Part shown: one piece after another, positions 24,810 to 33,446 of the stretch | Layout of the letters: every line of letters begins with the position of its first letter | Position numbering within the stretch: position 1 is the stretch's first letter | Notes under the pieces: generated by a model | Databases searched by the model: none | Told to the model about the DNA's origin: nothing | The model's input: the letters and a program-made list of their open reading frames with translations, nothing else | Assembly (NCBI RefSeq): GCF_014837245.1 | Contig: NZ_JACYFU010000002.1 | Location: 124,001-188,000, forward strand | Reading direction: 5' to 3' | DNA from: Devosia oryzisoli | GTDB lineage: Bacteria; Pseudomonadota; Alphaproteobacteria; Rhizobiales; Devosiaceae | DNA: 64,000 bases | Position numbers and translations under genes: made by a program

Positions 24810-26189
24810 TCAACGCTTCACCTCCCACCTGGTCTGGCGCTGCCCGGCCTCGTCCTTGTAGTCCATCAGGACGATGCCGCACTTTGCAAGATCGGCGCGG
24901 ATCGCGTCGGCCTGGGCGAAGTCCTTGGCGTTGAGGGCTGCCAGGCGAGCCGCAACCTGATCGGCAACCGCTGCATCGACGGAAACCTCGCGGCGGATGC
25001 GCAGGCCCATGAGCTCCGCAAGTGCCAGGCCTTCAGGTGCCTTCCCCTCGTCCATGATGAGGGCGTGCAGTCGCGCGATGGCACCGGGCGTATCAAGGTC
25101 GTCGGCCAGCCGGGCGATGAGGTCCGCCTCGATGTCCTTTGCAGGCCCAGCGTCCCCTGCGACCCGTTCCCACTTTTCGAGCAGGTTTACGGCCTCTTCC
25201 AAGCGGCGCTGCGAGAAGTCGATCGGCTCGCGGTAGTGCGTCATCAGCATAGCCAGCCGCAGCACTTCGCCCGGCCATTTGCGGCCACCGAAATCGGTGG
25301 TCTCGAGCAGCTGGTGGATGGTGAAGAAATTGCCCAGTGACTTGCTCATCTTCTGGCCCTCCACCTGAAGGAAGCCGTTGTGCATCCACACATTGGCCAT
25401 GGCGTGCGAGCCGTGGGCGCAGCGGGACTGGGCGATCTCGTTTTCGTGGTGCGGGAAGATGAGGTCGAGACCGCCACCGTGAATGTCGAAGGTCTCCCCC
25501 AGATAGCGCTCGGACATGGCGGAGCATTCGATATGCCAGCCGGGGCGACCGCGCCCCCAGGGGCTGTCCCAGCCGGGCTCTTCGGCGGACGACTGCTTCC
25601 ACAGGACGAAATCGGCCGGATTGCGCTTGTTCGCATCGACGGCAATGCGGGCGCCCGCCAGATTGTCCTCGAGGTTGCGGCCCGAGAGCTGACCGTAGTC
25701 GGGCATGGAATCGACTGCGAACAACACTTCGCCGCCGGCCTCGTAGGCATGGCCGCGTTGGACAAGCGTCGCGATGAGGCGCTGCATCTCCTCGATGTTC
25801 TCGGTCGCACGGGGCTGGATGGTCGGTTCGAGGCACCCCAGCGCCGCCACGTCTTTCTGGTACTGCGCGGCCGTCGTCTCCGTGACTTTACGAATTGCTT
25901 CGTTGAGCGGCAGTTCCGGGTGATCGCGCAGGGCGCGCGCGTTGATCTTGTCGTCGACGTCCGTGATGTTGCGCACATAGGTGACGTGGTCGGCGCCGTA
26001 GGTGTGGCGCAGCAGGCGGAACAGCAGGTCGAAAACAATGGCGGCCCGGCCGTTGCCGATGTGGGCGAAGTCATAGACCGTCGGCCCGCAGGCGTAGAGG
26101 CGCACATTGCCTGCGTCCATCGGCACGAAGGGCGCCTTGGACCGCGTCAACGTGTTGTAGAAGGCGAGCTGCGGCTTTGCCGTGGACAT
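24810..26189 (-). CDS. cysS: Cysteine--tRNA ligase
   Basis: A 459-residue class I aminoacyl-tRNA synthetase charging tRNA-Cys. Zinc and ATP motifs are visible: [17 protein letters not shown] (first Zn cysteine and the HIGH-like HIGN), WHIECSAM and HHENEIAQS (further Zn ligands), and [13 protein letters not shown] at 26189 ([12 protein letters not shown]) is the family start; upstream in-frame residues are not conserved. Length is normal. The 346-bp gap upstream carries its promoter and the terminator of the gene before it. Confidence 0.96.
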   Translation of the reverse strand: MSTAKPQLAFYNTLTRSKAPFVPMDAGNVRLYACGPTVYDFAHIGNGRAAIVFDLLFRLLRHTYGADHVTYVRNITDVDDKINARALRDHPELPLNEAIRKVTETTAAQYQKDVAALGCLEPTIQPRATENIEEMQRLIATLVQRGHAYEAGGEVLFAVDSMPDYGQLSGRNLEDNLAGARIAVDANKRNPADFVLWKQSSAEEPGWDSPWGRGRPGWHIECSAMSERYLGETFDIHGGGLDLIFPHHENEIAQSRCAHGSHAMANVWMHNGFLQVEGQKMSKSLGNFFTIHQLLETTDFGGRKWPGEVLRLAMLMTHYREPIDFSQRRLEEAVNLLEKWERVAGDAGPAKDIEADLIARLADDLDTPGAIARLHALIMDEGKAPEGLALAELMGLRIRREVSVDAAVADQVAARLAALNAKDFAQADAIRADLAKCGIVLMDYKDEAGQRQTRWEVKR

Positions 26190-26535
26190 CAATGGCTTCC
26201 TCTGGCCAGACGGTATGATTGCCCTGGCGGGAGCCTTTGTCCTTTGACATCTATCGGGATGAAGAAGACCGCTCCGCCAACGCTGGGTTAGCAGGTAATA
26301 ATGCAGTCGATAATCTGAATGCCTTGGATCTTCATGGGCCGGAGATTGACTGCCTGCCGCCCGGAAATCAAGCGAAAACAAAAAAGGGCGGTCCGAAGAC
26401 CGCCCATCGCTTTGGAGGCGATATGCACGTAGGGAGCCGAAGCCCCAGACTGATGAACAATTCGCTGCACCAACCAAGGCAGAGACTGACACGGTCTCGG
26501 CCTTGACCCAACGCCTACACGGGATTGTGACTCAA
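26190..26535 (-). other. 346-bp intergenic region before cysS
   Basis: No gene of normal size. Reading on the minus strand it contains a 130-base 3' region of the FAH-family gene (26406-26535), a strong terminator (26376-26405), and the cysS leader (26190-26375). The leader includes a 15-codon reading frame (26335-26288, [15 protein letters not shown]) with two Cys codons near its end, without a good Shine-Dalgarno, and GGCGGAGC/GCTCCCGCC arms after it that could pair with one bulge. Confidence 0.5.
26376..26405 (-). terminator. Intrinsic terminator of FAH-family gene
   Basis: On the minus strand GGGCGGTC-TTCG-GACCGCCC (26405-26386), a perfect 8-bp stem with a UUCG loop, followed by a U-rich tail (TTTTTTGTTT). 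It separates the FAH-family gene from cysS. Confidence 0.93.
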
Positions 26536-27540
26536 TCAATCCAGCAGTTCGACGTTCTGATCCATCTGCCCGAAAACCGAGCGTCCGTCCTCCCCGATGG
26601 CCCCAATTGCGATTCTATCCCCAACCTTCAGGAAGGGCGTCCGCGCGCGACCGTACTTCGCCTTTTCGGCGGTTCGCGCTTCAGCGATGCAGGCAAAGCC
26701 GATGCCATCGCGCTTGATCGGCAAGGTCTCGTCGTGCGGATTGGAAATCGTGCCACCGCCAATAATGGTGCCGGCCGCCAGTTTGCGGGTGCGAGCCGCT
26801 TCCACAATAAGGTCGGCGAAATCGAAGTGCATGCCGACGCCGGCGTTCGGCTGACCGTAAAGCGTGCCGTTGACCTCCACACGCACCGGCAGATGCAACC
26901 GGTTGTCGCGCCAGGCCGAGCCGAGGCTTTCCGGCGTCTGGACAATGGGGGCGAAGGTGGTGGCGGGCTTGGCGTGGAAAAAGCCAAACCCGTTCTGCAG
27001 ATCGTCGAGCACGAGCTTGCGGAGAGATACATCGTTGCAGACAGTCACGAGACGGATGGCCGCCGAAGCTGTTTCCCTGCTGGGGCGCATGGGCACAGGC
27101 CCGGTGATCACGACCACCTCGGCTTCGCTGTCGAGCGCCAGGTCGTCGGACGGAACCACGATCGGAGCGGTGGGCGCCGAAAATGAGTCCGACGCACCCT
27201 GGTACATGAGGGGTCGCACCGACTGCAGTTCCGCATCCTTGCTGCCCTTGAGCGAGCGGACACGTTCGAGGTGGCTGAGATAGCCCGAGCCGTCGATCCA
27301 CTGGTAGGCACGCGGCAGGGGCGCATGCGTCATGGCGGGGTCGAAGGGCTGTCCCGCGATGGCGCCGGCGTCAAGCTGTGCAGCCAGATCCTCAAGCGCG
27401 GGAGCCGCTGCCTCCCAATCATCCAGCGCCCCCTGCAGGTACGGCGCGATTCGCCCCGCCGAAACGCAGCGGGTGGCATCGTCGGAGACGACCACGAGCT
27501 GCCCGTCAGGTCGGCTGGAGCGCAAGGTGGCAAGTTTCAT
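26536..27540 (-). CDS. Fumarylacetoacetate hydrolase-family protein
   Basis: A 334-residue protein of the FAH superfamily: catalytic and metal-binding segments GFFHAKPATTFAPIV, PNAGVGMHFDFADLIVEAAR, LAAGTIIGGGTISN and a C-terminal FLKVGDRIAI. Members hydrolyse C-C bonds in beta-dicarbonyl compounds (fumarylacetoacetate, acylpyruvates). The longer N-terminal part and the WIDGSGYLSHLERVR segment resemble the fumarylacetoacetase-like subgroup found in proteobacterial aromatic and tyrosine catabolism, but homogentisate genes are not adjacent. A terminator follows 130 bases after the stop. Divergent from the DUF2865 gene with a 135-bp shared promoter region. Confidence 0.88.
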   Translation of the reverse strand: MKLATLRSSRPDGQLVVVSDDATRCVSAGRIAPYLQGALDDWEAAAPALEDLAAQLDAGAIAGQPFDPAMTHAPLPRAYQWIDGSGYLSHLERVRSLKGSKDAELQSVRPLMYQGASDSFSAPTAPIVVPSDDLALDSEAEVVVITGPVPMRPSRETASAAIRLVTVCNDVSLRKLVLDDLQNGFGFFHAKPATTFAPIVQTPESLGSAWRDNRLHLPVRVEVNGTLYGQPNAGVGMHFDFADLIVEAARTRKLAAGTIIGGGTISNPHDETLPIKRDGIGFACIAEARTAEKAKYGRARTPFLKVGDRIAIGAIGEDGRSVFGQMDQNVELLD

Positions 27541-27675
27541 CGCGTCTGTCTCTCGGTCTCGTGTTGCGGCGCAGCCCTACCGCAGGCGTGCGAGGCGCTA
27601 TAATGTTGCCATGCGCCCTAGCGATGTCTTAAGGGCCAGAAGCCGACAAATGTTGCGGCCGGCGAACGGAATACC

Positions 27676-28821
27676 ATGGTGACTCTCAACGGCAATGGCG
27701 TCCGCGCCCTGATGCTCGTGCTGTTCGGCACGCTTCTCTTTGCGCTCGACGTGCAGTCGGCCTATGCGCAATCGAGCCAGTGTGCCAACCTGCAGGGGGC
27801 CCTGCGCCAGTTCGACAGCAATGCCGATTTTCAGCGCTCGGGCAGCAATTCCCGGCAGGCCCGGCAACTTGCCGCGCAGGTGCAGGATGCCGAGAGCCAG
27901 TACATCCGCGGCGGCTGCAATGACGACGCGAAAGCGGGGCGCCAGCTTACAAGACAGTGCCAGCAGATCGGGCGGGACGTCCTACGGTTGCGGCGCGAAT
28001 ACGCCGACGTCTCCCAGTCGGTTGAGACGGCCAACGCTGTCGCGGGACAGCGCGAGGCCATTTTGCAGGAAATGGCCCGTTTCGGGTGCAATAGCGGATC
28101 GAGCGCTGGATTTTCCCAGGACCGCCAGTCGGTGTTCGACCGCGTCTTTGGCAGCACCACCGAAGGCGACTTCACCAATGGCCAGATGATCGACGGCGGC
28201 GACTACTGGAACTCGCAGGGCTACAACACGGTCCGTACGGTGTGCGTCCGCCTCAGCGACGGGTATTTCTGGCCCATCAGCTACTCGACGCTGCAGGAAT
28301 ATATCGCCAACGATGCCCAGACCTGCCAGCAAAGCTGCCCGAATACGTCGGTAGACCTCTATTTCTACAACAACCCGGGTGAAGAGCCCGAGCAGATGCG
28401 CAACATGTATGGCCAGCCCTACACGTCGCTGCCGACGGCCTTTGCCTATCGCAACAAGTTCGACCAATCCGCTAGTTGTACCGTCAGGCCGACCGCTGAC
28501 GGCACCATCACGCGCGCCAGTACGGCGACGGGAACGGGTCGTGCCATGGTCGAGCTCAATGGCGTTCGCTTCCCATTGCCGATGCGTGACCCTCGAGGTG
28601 TCGCGCCTGTTCAGGCGCCGGTCGCCGCCGCGCCGGTCAGCACCGTCGCAATGGCCGACGTCCCGCTTCCGCGTCCCCGGCCGGGCAGCACTGCCGCCAC
28701 ACAGGCGACCACTCAGGAAGCGGCAAACGACAAGCTGCGGCTGATCCAGTTGGGGGATAGGACCGTCAGGGTAGTCGGTCCAGACACGCCTTACGCCCAA
28801 GCAGGACGAGCAGGCTCTTAA
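27676..28821 (+). CDS. Secreted DUF2865 protein
   Basis: A 381-residue exported protein of the DUF2865 family of Hyphomicrobiales. A signal peptide covers about residues 1-32 (hydrophobic ALMLVLFGTLLFALDV and a cleavage site near AYA-QS). The mature N-terminal part is Gln/Arg-rich and probably helical. The conserved domain (about 175-270) contains VCVRLSDGYFWPISYSTLQ and SCPNTSVDLYFYNNPG with paired cysteines, followed by a Pro/Ala-rich linker and a short tail. Function is unknown; periplasmic location and cell-wall association are likely by family distribution. Its 3' end overlaps the convergent gltX gene by 56 bp. Confidence 0.88.
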   Translation: MVTLNGNGVRALMLVLFGTLLFALDVQSAYAQSSQCANLQGALRQFDSNADFQRSGSNSRQARQLAAQVQDAESQYIRGGCNDDAKAGRQLTRQCQQIGRDVLRLRREYADVSQSVETANAVAGQREAILQEMARFGCNSGSSAGFSQDRQSVFDRVFGSTTEGDFTNGQMIDGGDYWNSQGYNTVRTVCVRLSDGYFWPISYSTLQEYIANDAQTCQQSCPNTSVDLYFYNNPGEEPEQMRNMYGQPYTSLPTAFAYRNKFDQSASCTVRPTADGTITRASTATGTGRAMVELNGVRFPLPMRDPRGVAPVQAPVAAAPVSTVAMADVPLPRPRPGSTAATQATTQEAANDKLRLIQLGDRTVRVVGPDTPYAQAGRAGS

Positions 28822-30094
28822 GCTCCGGCCCGTCGTGACGGCCAGTCAGTGCCAGGCGGAGCGGCAGGAAGAGGGCCTTGCCCTTGCGGCCCGTCGCGGC
28901 CTTCAGGGCATTCGTCCAGGTCGCCCATATGGTTTCGTCCCAGGGCTCGGGCGGCAACAGGGCCCTGGCCAGCGTCAGGTACTCAATATCTTCCGGTGCT
29001 GGTTCATGATCGATCGGCCCGTGAAGCACAGCCGACCATTCCGCAATATCCTTGAACTTGGCCAGGTTGTCGCGAAACAGGTTCCAGATCGCTTCGCCTT
29101 CCATCCCGATTGCAGACAGGCGCGAGGCCGCCTCCGCATAAGGCATGGAATGCAGCATGCGCGCGTTGAGCCCATCGAGTTCGGCAGGGTCGAAACGGGC
29201 CGAGCCGTGCGAAATCATGGAAAAGTCGAGTCGTTCGGCAATGGCATCAAGGCTGGCATAGGGTTCAACCGGCAGGCTTGTGCCGGTCAATGTCGCGGCG
29301 ATGGCGACGGCCAAAGGTTCGTAGCCTTCTTGCCGCAGATCAGCGATCGATTGGGAGCCTGCGCGCTTGGAGAACCCCTGCCCTTGCGCATCGATGAGGA
29401 GGTTATGGTGGCCGAAGGTGGGCACCGGGCCGCCCAGCGCTTCGAAGATTTCGATCTGGGTCCCCGTGTTGGACACGTGGTCCTCCCCGCGGATGACATG
29501 GGTCACGCCGAGGTCGATGTCGTCGACCACGGAGGGCAGCGTATAGAGGTAGGAGCCATCGGCGCGGATCAGCACGGGGTCGGACATGGAGGCGGTGTTG
29601 ACCGTCTGCGGCCCCTTGATCAGGTCGTCGAACTGGACGGGCCGTCCATCGAGCCGGAAACGCCAGTGTGGCTTTCGGCCTTCCGCCTTCAATCGCGCCC
29701 GATCTTCGTCGGTGAGGGAGAGAGCTGCACGGTCATAGATCGGGGGCTTGCCCAGGAGCCGCGCCCTCGCCCGCTTGCGATCGAGTTCATCCTCCGTCTC
29801 GTAGCAGGGGTAGAGGCGGCCCGCAGCGACCAGCCGGTCACGCGCCGCATCGTAAAGCGCCGTTCGGTCCGATTGACGCACGAGCAGGTCGGGCGTCACT
29901 CCGAGCCAAGCCAGGTCCTGCTCGATCCCATCGGCAAACTCGCGGGTGGAGCGGCTGAGGTCGGTGTCGTCCATGCGCAGGACATAGCGACCGCCGTGGC
30001 GGCGGGCAAAGAACCAGTTCAGCAGCGCCGGCCGCGCATTGCCGAGATGGATACGCCCTGTGGGGGACGGTGCCCAGCGAACAACAACGCTCAT
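28766..30094 (-). CDS. gltX: Glutamate--tRNA ligase
   Basis: A 442-residue class I synthetase of the GluRS family. The HIGH-type motif is RWAPSPTGRIHLGNARPALL at the N-terminus and the KMSKS-type motif is FSKRAGSQS (about residue 240). The length and the HLGNAR form fit the second GluRS type common in alphaproteobacteria, which often carry two GltX proteins; which tRNA this one prefers is not visible. Its ATG overlaps the nadE stop (ATGA), so the two are translationally coupled. The 3' end overlaps the DUF2865 gene on the other strand by 56 bp. Confidence 0.93.
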   Translation of the reverse strand: MSVVVRWAPSPTGRIHLGNARPALLNWFFARRHGGRYVLRMDDTDLSRSTREFADGIEQDLAWLGVTPDLLVRQSDRTALYDAARDRLVAAGRLYPCYETEDELDRKRARARLLGKPPIYDRAALSLTDEDRARLKAEGRKPHWRFRLDGRPVQFDDLIKGPQTVNTASMSDPVLIRADGSYLYTLPSVVDDIDLGVTHVIRGEDHVSNTGTQIEIFEALGGPVPTFGHHNLLIDAQGQGFSKRAGSQSIADLRQEGYEPLAVAIAATLTGTSLPVEPYASLDAIAERLDFSMISHGSARFDPAELDGLNARMLHSMPYAEAASRLSAIGMEGEAIWNLFRDNLAKFKDIAEWSAVLHGPIDHEPAPEDIEYLTLARALLPPEPWDETIWATWTNALKAATGRKGKALFLPLRLALTGRHDGPELKSLLVLLGRKACLDRLP

Positions 30095-31758
30095 CCGATG
30101 GTCAGGTCCTTGTAGCCATTGGTAATGGGATATTTGCGTCCCAGGCCGAACGCTTTGGGCGTGAGCTTGGGGCCGGGTGCCGACTGGCGGCGCTTGTATT
30201 CGGCGATGTTGATGAGGCGTTCGATGCGCTTGACCAGCGCCGCATCATGTCCACGCGCCACTACGTCCCGGAGGCTCATCTCCTCCTCGACGATGCAGGT
30301 CAGGATGTCGTCCAGTACCGGATAGGGTGGCAGGCTGTCCTGGTCTGTCTGATCGGGGCGCAGCTCAGCGCTGGGTGCCTTGTCAATGATGGCCCGTGGA
30401 ACGACTTCTCCCGTCGGTCCGAGGCAATTACCGGGCATGTGCTTGTTGCGCCAGTCGGCCAACGCGTAGACCTGCATCTTGAACATGTCCTTGAGCGGAT
30501 TGTAGCCGCCGTTCATGTCGCCATAGATGGTGGCGTATCCCACCCCCATTTCAGACTTGTTTCCCGTGGTCAGCAGCATGGAGCCGAGCTTGTTGCTCAC
30601 CGCCATCAGGATCGTACCGCGCATTCGGGACTGGATATTTTCCTCGGTCGTATCAAGCGGGCGGCTGCCGAAGATCGGCGCCAGTTCGGCCAGGGCCCTA
30701 TCCACCGGATCACGGATCGCCACGACATCGTAGCGCACCCCAAGGGCCTCGGCACAGGCCTTGGCGTCGCGCAAGCTGGCCTCGGAGGTATAGCGGTAGG
30801 GCAGCATGATGCAGTGCACCTTGTCGGCTCCAAGCGCGTCGACGGCAAGTGCTGCCACCACAGCACTGTCGATGCCCCCGGATAATCCGAGCACCACGTG
30901 GCTGAAGCCGTTCTTGTGGACATAGTCTCGCAATCCGAGAACGCTGGCTCGCCAAGGCGCCTCCTCGACGGACGTCAGCGGCTCGACCCGTCCCTCCTTA
31001 CAGGCCCAACCCGCATCGGTTCGAACCCAATCGGAGACGATGAAATCGGCCGCAAAGGACTTGCCCTGCAGGACCAGTCGGTCGCCCGGCTCCATGGCGA
31101 ATGAGGCGCCGTCGAATACCAGCTCGTCCTGCCCACCCACCTGGTTCAGGTAGATCAGCGGCACGCCATCTTCGGCGACCCGCGCCCGCACCAGATCCTT
31201 GCGCAGATGCTGTTTGGCCGTCCAATAGGGCGACCCATTGGGGCATAGCATTATTTCGGCGCCGCGCATCGCCAGATGCTCGCAGACCGAAGCGTGCCAG
31301 ATGTCTTCGCAGATCGGGATGCCGACCGGAACGCCTTTGATCGCAACCGGCAAGGGCAGCGGCCCCGAGGCAAAGTAGCGCGCTTCGTAGAAGACGTCAG
31401 TATTGGGCAGTTCGCGCTTGAACCGGAGGGCTATGATCTCGCCCTTTTCCGCAACCAGCACCGCGTTGTGCAGGCCTGTCTTGTCGTGCCAGATCGTTGG
31501 CAGGACCAGCACCGTTTCCGTCCCGCCGGTCTCGACCGCCAGCGTCTTGGCTGCCTCGATGGCGTCGGCGACGAACTGTGGCTTGAACAGCAGGTCGTCG
31601 GGAAAGTAGCCTGTCAGGAACAATTCAGACAGCATCAGGATATCTGCATCTGCCGCGACAGCATCCGCCAGCGCCTTGCGCGCCAGGGCAAGATTGCCTG
31701 CGATATCGCCCACCTTCGGATTGAGCTGGGCGAGCGCTATGCGGAGCTTGTCTGTCAC
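30091..31758 (-). CDS. nadE: Glutamine-dependent NAD+ synthase
   Basis: A 555-residue two-domain enzyme that amidates nicotinic acid adenine dinucleotide to NAD+. The N-terminal nitrilase domain has Glu in MLSELFLTGYFPDDL, Lys in FKRELPN and the nucleophile Cys in GIPICEDIWH. The C-terminal synthetase domain has the ATP-binding SGGIDSAVVAALA at about 310 and NKSEMGVGYATIYGDMNGG further on. A GTG at 31758 gives the family-like start TDKLRIALAQ; an ATG at 31797 would add 13 residues and neither has a strong ribosome site. gltX is coupled by a 4-base overlap. Confidence 0.94.
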   Translation of the reverse strand: MTDKLRIALAQLNPKVGDIAGNLALARKALADAVAADADILMLSELFLTGYFPDDLLFKPQFVADAIEAAKTLAVETGGTETVLVLPTIWHDKTGLHNAVLVAEKGEIIALRFKRELPNTDVFYEARYFASGPLPLPVAIKGVPVGIPICEDIWHASVCEHLAMRGAEIMLCPNGSPYWTAKQHLRKDLVRARVAEDGVPLIYLNQVGGQDELVFDGASFAMEPGDRLVLQGKSFAADFIVSDWVRTDAGWACKEGRVEPLTSVEEAPWRASVLGLRDYVHKNGFSHVVLGLSGGIDSAVVAALAVDALGADKVHCIMLPYRYTSEASLRDAKACAEALGVRYDVVAIRDPVDRALAELAPIFGSRPLDTTEENIQSRMRGTILMAVSNKLGSMLLTTGNKSEMGVGYATIYGDMNGGYNPLKDMFKMQVYALADWRNKHMPGNCLGPTGEVVPRAIIDKAPSAELRPDQTDQDSLPPYPVLDDILTCIVEEEMSLRDVVARGHDAALVKRIERLINIAEYKRRQSAPGPKLTPKAFGLGRKYPITNGYKDLTIG

Positions 31759-31850
31759 GGTCTTGCGGGCCTGGTGTTGGACGGGCGCGCGTGACATCGG
31801 CCAGCGCGCGGCAGACTTAGCCGCTCGGCCGGATGAGGGCAAGCGCCCGG

Positions 31851-32816
31851 CTAGAAGCGGCCGGACACCTCCACGAGGGCGCCATAGCGGAATATGGACG
31901 CGAACGTGGACGTCAGGTCCATGGACGGCTGGTTGGTTCCCCCTGCCGTGCCATTGAAGACGGCATCCAGCTTCCCCTGCAGGTACCAGGCCCGGCCTCC
32001 GACGCGCACGGTCAGGTTGTCCGTCGGGTGAAAGCCGAGCATCGCCTCGGTCATGACACCATAGCCCCAGCCGGAGAGCTTCGTCTGCTGGTTTTCGTAG
32101 ACCGGAACTCCCGGCAAGGCGGGAAACACGAAGCCGTTCGGGCTGCTGCCACCCAGGGCGCCGGACACATGAGCGTAGGGGACTGCTGCCACTTCACCCT
32201 GAATGTCGAAGGCGCCCATGTCAGCCGTGCCCCGAAGGCCGATGCGCAGGGCATGAATGTCGAAGTCGTCCTGGGCCGCACTGAAGCTGGTTGGAGCACC
32301 ACCTGGACCGAACGTTGCGGCGACCTGCCCGGTGCCGATATCGGGCGCATCCTTCCAATAGGTGTAGCCGACAAAGCCGCCCAGGGCGGCGGGTCCGTCC
32401 ATCTGCCCGAGCGGCATCCAGCCGTAGTCGATACCGGCATAGCCGATGCGCGACCCCGTGCCGATCGAACCCGACCCCGCCGGAGCAATGTCGTAGGTGC
32501 CGGTCGTGGCAAGGCCGATCCCAGCCTGACCTTTGAGGAACGTGCTTGTATAAAGATCGTCGACGCGGCCATAGGCCTCGACGATGTGCGTGGTGTCGTC
32601 GCTGTTGAGCGTGACATCGCCAAGATTGGGAACGGCGAAGCCTGCCTCCTGCCGACCCCAGCTCAGCCAGTACCGCAGACCAGCCTCGAACCTGAGGGGG
32701 CTCTCCTGGCTCTGTGGCGGCTGATCAGGCGGCGGGCGCATGTCGGCGATGTCCGCGGCGACCGCTGGTGTGGCGATCAAGGAAAGCACGGCGATGGCCG
32801 ACAAGGACGCTCTCAT
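31851..32816 (-). CDS. Outer-membrane beta-barrel protein
   Basis: A 321-residue protein with an N-terminal signal peptide (MRASLSAIAVLSLIATPAVA, cleaved before ADI). The mature sequence alternates polar and hydrophobic residues in Gly/aromatic-rich strands (FEAGLRYWLSWG, GGFVGYTYWK, LTVRVGGRAWYLQG) and ends in the typical ...EVSGRF C-terminal phenylalanine recognised by the BAM complex. This indicates an outer-membrane barrel of about 12-14 strands. Related proteins are common in Devosia and relatives, but the pore or enzymatic role is unknown. Divergent from the response-regulator gene. Confidence 0.85.
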   Translation of the reverse strand: MRASLSAIAVLSLIATPAVAADIADMRPPPDQPPQSQESPLRFEAGLRYWLSWGRQEAGFAVPNLGDVTLNSDDTTHIVEAYGRVDDLYTSTFLKGQAGIGLATTGTYDIAPAGSGSIGTGSRIGYAGIDYGWMPLGQMDGPAALGGFVGYTYWKDAPDIGTGQVAATFGPGGAPTSFSAAQDDFDIHALRIGLRGTADMGAFDIQGEVAAVPYAHVSGALGGSSPNGFVFPALPGVPVYENQQTKLSGWGYGVMTEAMLGFHPTDNLTVRVGGRAWYLQGKLDAVFNGTAGGTNQPSMDLTSTFASIFRYGALVEVSGRF

Positions 32817-32985
32817 GTCACCACTCTTTTGCAGATGTCATCTGCCAGCTTGGCCCGCCACAGTTAATGTTCTGATAAAATCGGCGCGCTAACCTGGAAT
32901 CGGCTTAGGACAAACTTGTTCGATCACAACTCGCCTTGTTGGAAGAACGGTGGCAACCGGGAAGCTGATGAAGGAGTTTACCCGT

Positions 32986-33018
32986 ATGCCGAAGTTGAAG
33001 CTTGAGTTGATTGCATGA
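32986..33018 (+). CDS. Leader peptide (10 aa) overlapping receiver gene
   Basis: A 10-codon reading frame (MPKLKLELIA) with a textbook AAGGAG at 32971-32976, nine bases before its ATG. Its TGA overlaps the ATG of the receiver gene as ATGA (33015-33018). The receiver gene itself has no comparable ribosome site, so it may be translated by coupling to this leader. The peptide itself is probably not functional. It could also be a chance frame that only exploits the Shine-Dalgarno. Confidence 0.45.
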   Translation: MPKLKLELIA

Positions 33019-33443
33019 CAAGCCGTGTACTGATCGTGGAAGACGAAATCATCGTAGCCACGGAAATCGAAGATATCGTTGCCGAGATGGGGCACGAGCC
33101 GATCGGTATCGCTGCAGATCAACGCGGCGCTCTCGCGCTCGCATCAAAGGCCGACATTGCCCTGGTCGATCTCAACCTGCGGGACGGCCCGAGCGGCATT
33201 GGCATCGGAAAGATCCTGGCCCAGACGCACGGCGTGACGGTCATTTTCATGACGGCAAATCCCTCCCAACTCGGGGACGGCGTTTCGGGCACTGTCGGCG
33301 TGCTCCCCAAGCCGGCGACCGAGCGGGATATCCGCGAAGTAATCGACTTCGCTGTCGCCAGGCAACGCCGGGGACAGCGCCCGGCGCCCCGTCGGCTTCG
33401 GTTGTTCGATTGGACCGGTAAAGGTCCCAATATGGCGGTATAA
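33015..33443 (+). CDS. Single-domain response regulator
   Basis: A 142-residue receiver protein. Acidic residues E9-D10-E11 (VEDE), phosphoacceptor D52 (LVDLNLRDG), T80 and K99 (LPKPA) are all present, so it should be phosphorylatable. There is no output domain; the C-terminus is a short basic tail (RQRRGQRPAPRRLRL). It is convergent with an HWE histidine kinase (3 bases between stops), the likely partner. Receivers of this kind with HWE kinases often belong to light, stress or general-stress signalling in Hyphomicrobiales. Confidence 0.9.
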   Translation: MTSRVLIVEDEIIVATEIEDIVAEMGHEPIGIAADQRGALALASKADIALVDLNLRDGPSGIGIGKILAQTHGVTVIFMTANPSQLGDGVSGTVGVLPKPATERDIREVIDFAVARQRRGQRPAPRRLRLFDWTGKGPNMAV

Positions 33444-33446
33444 TCT

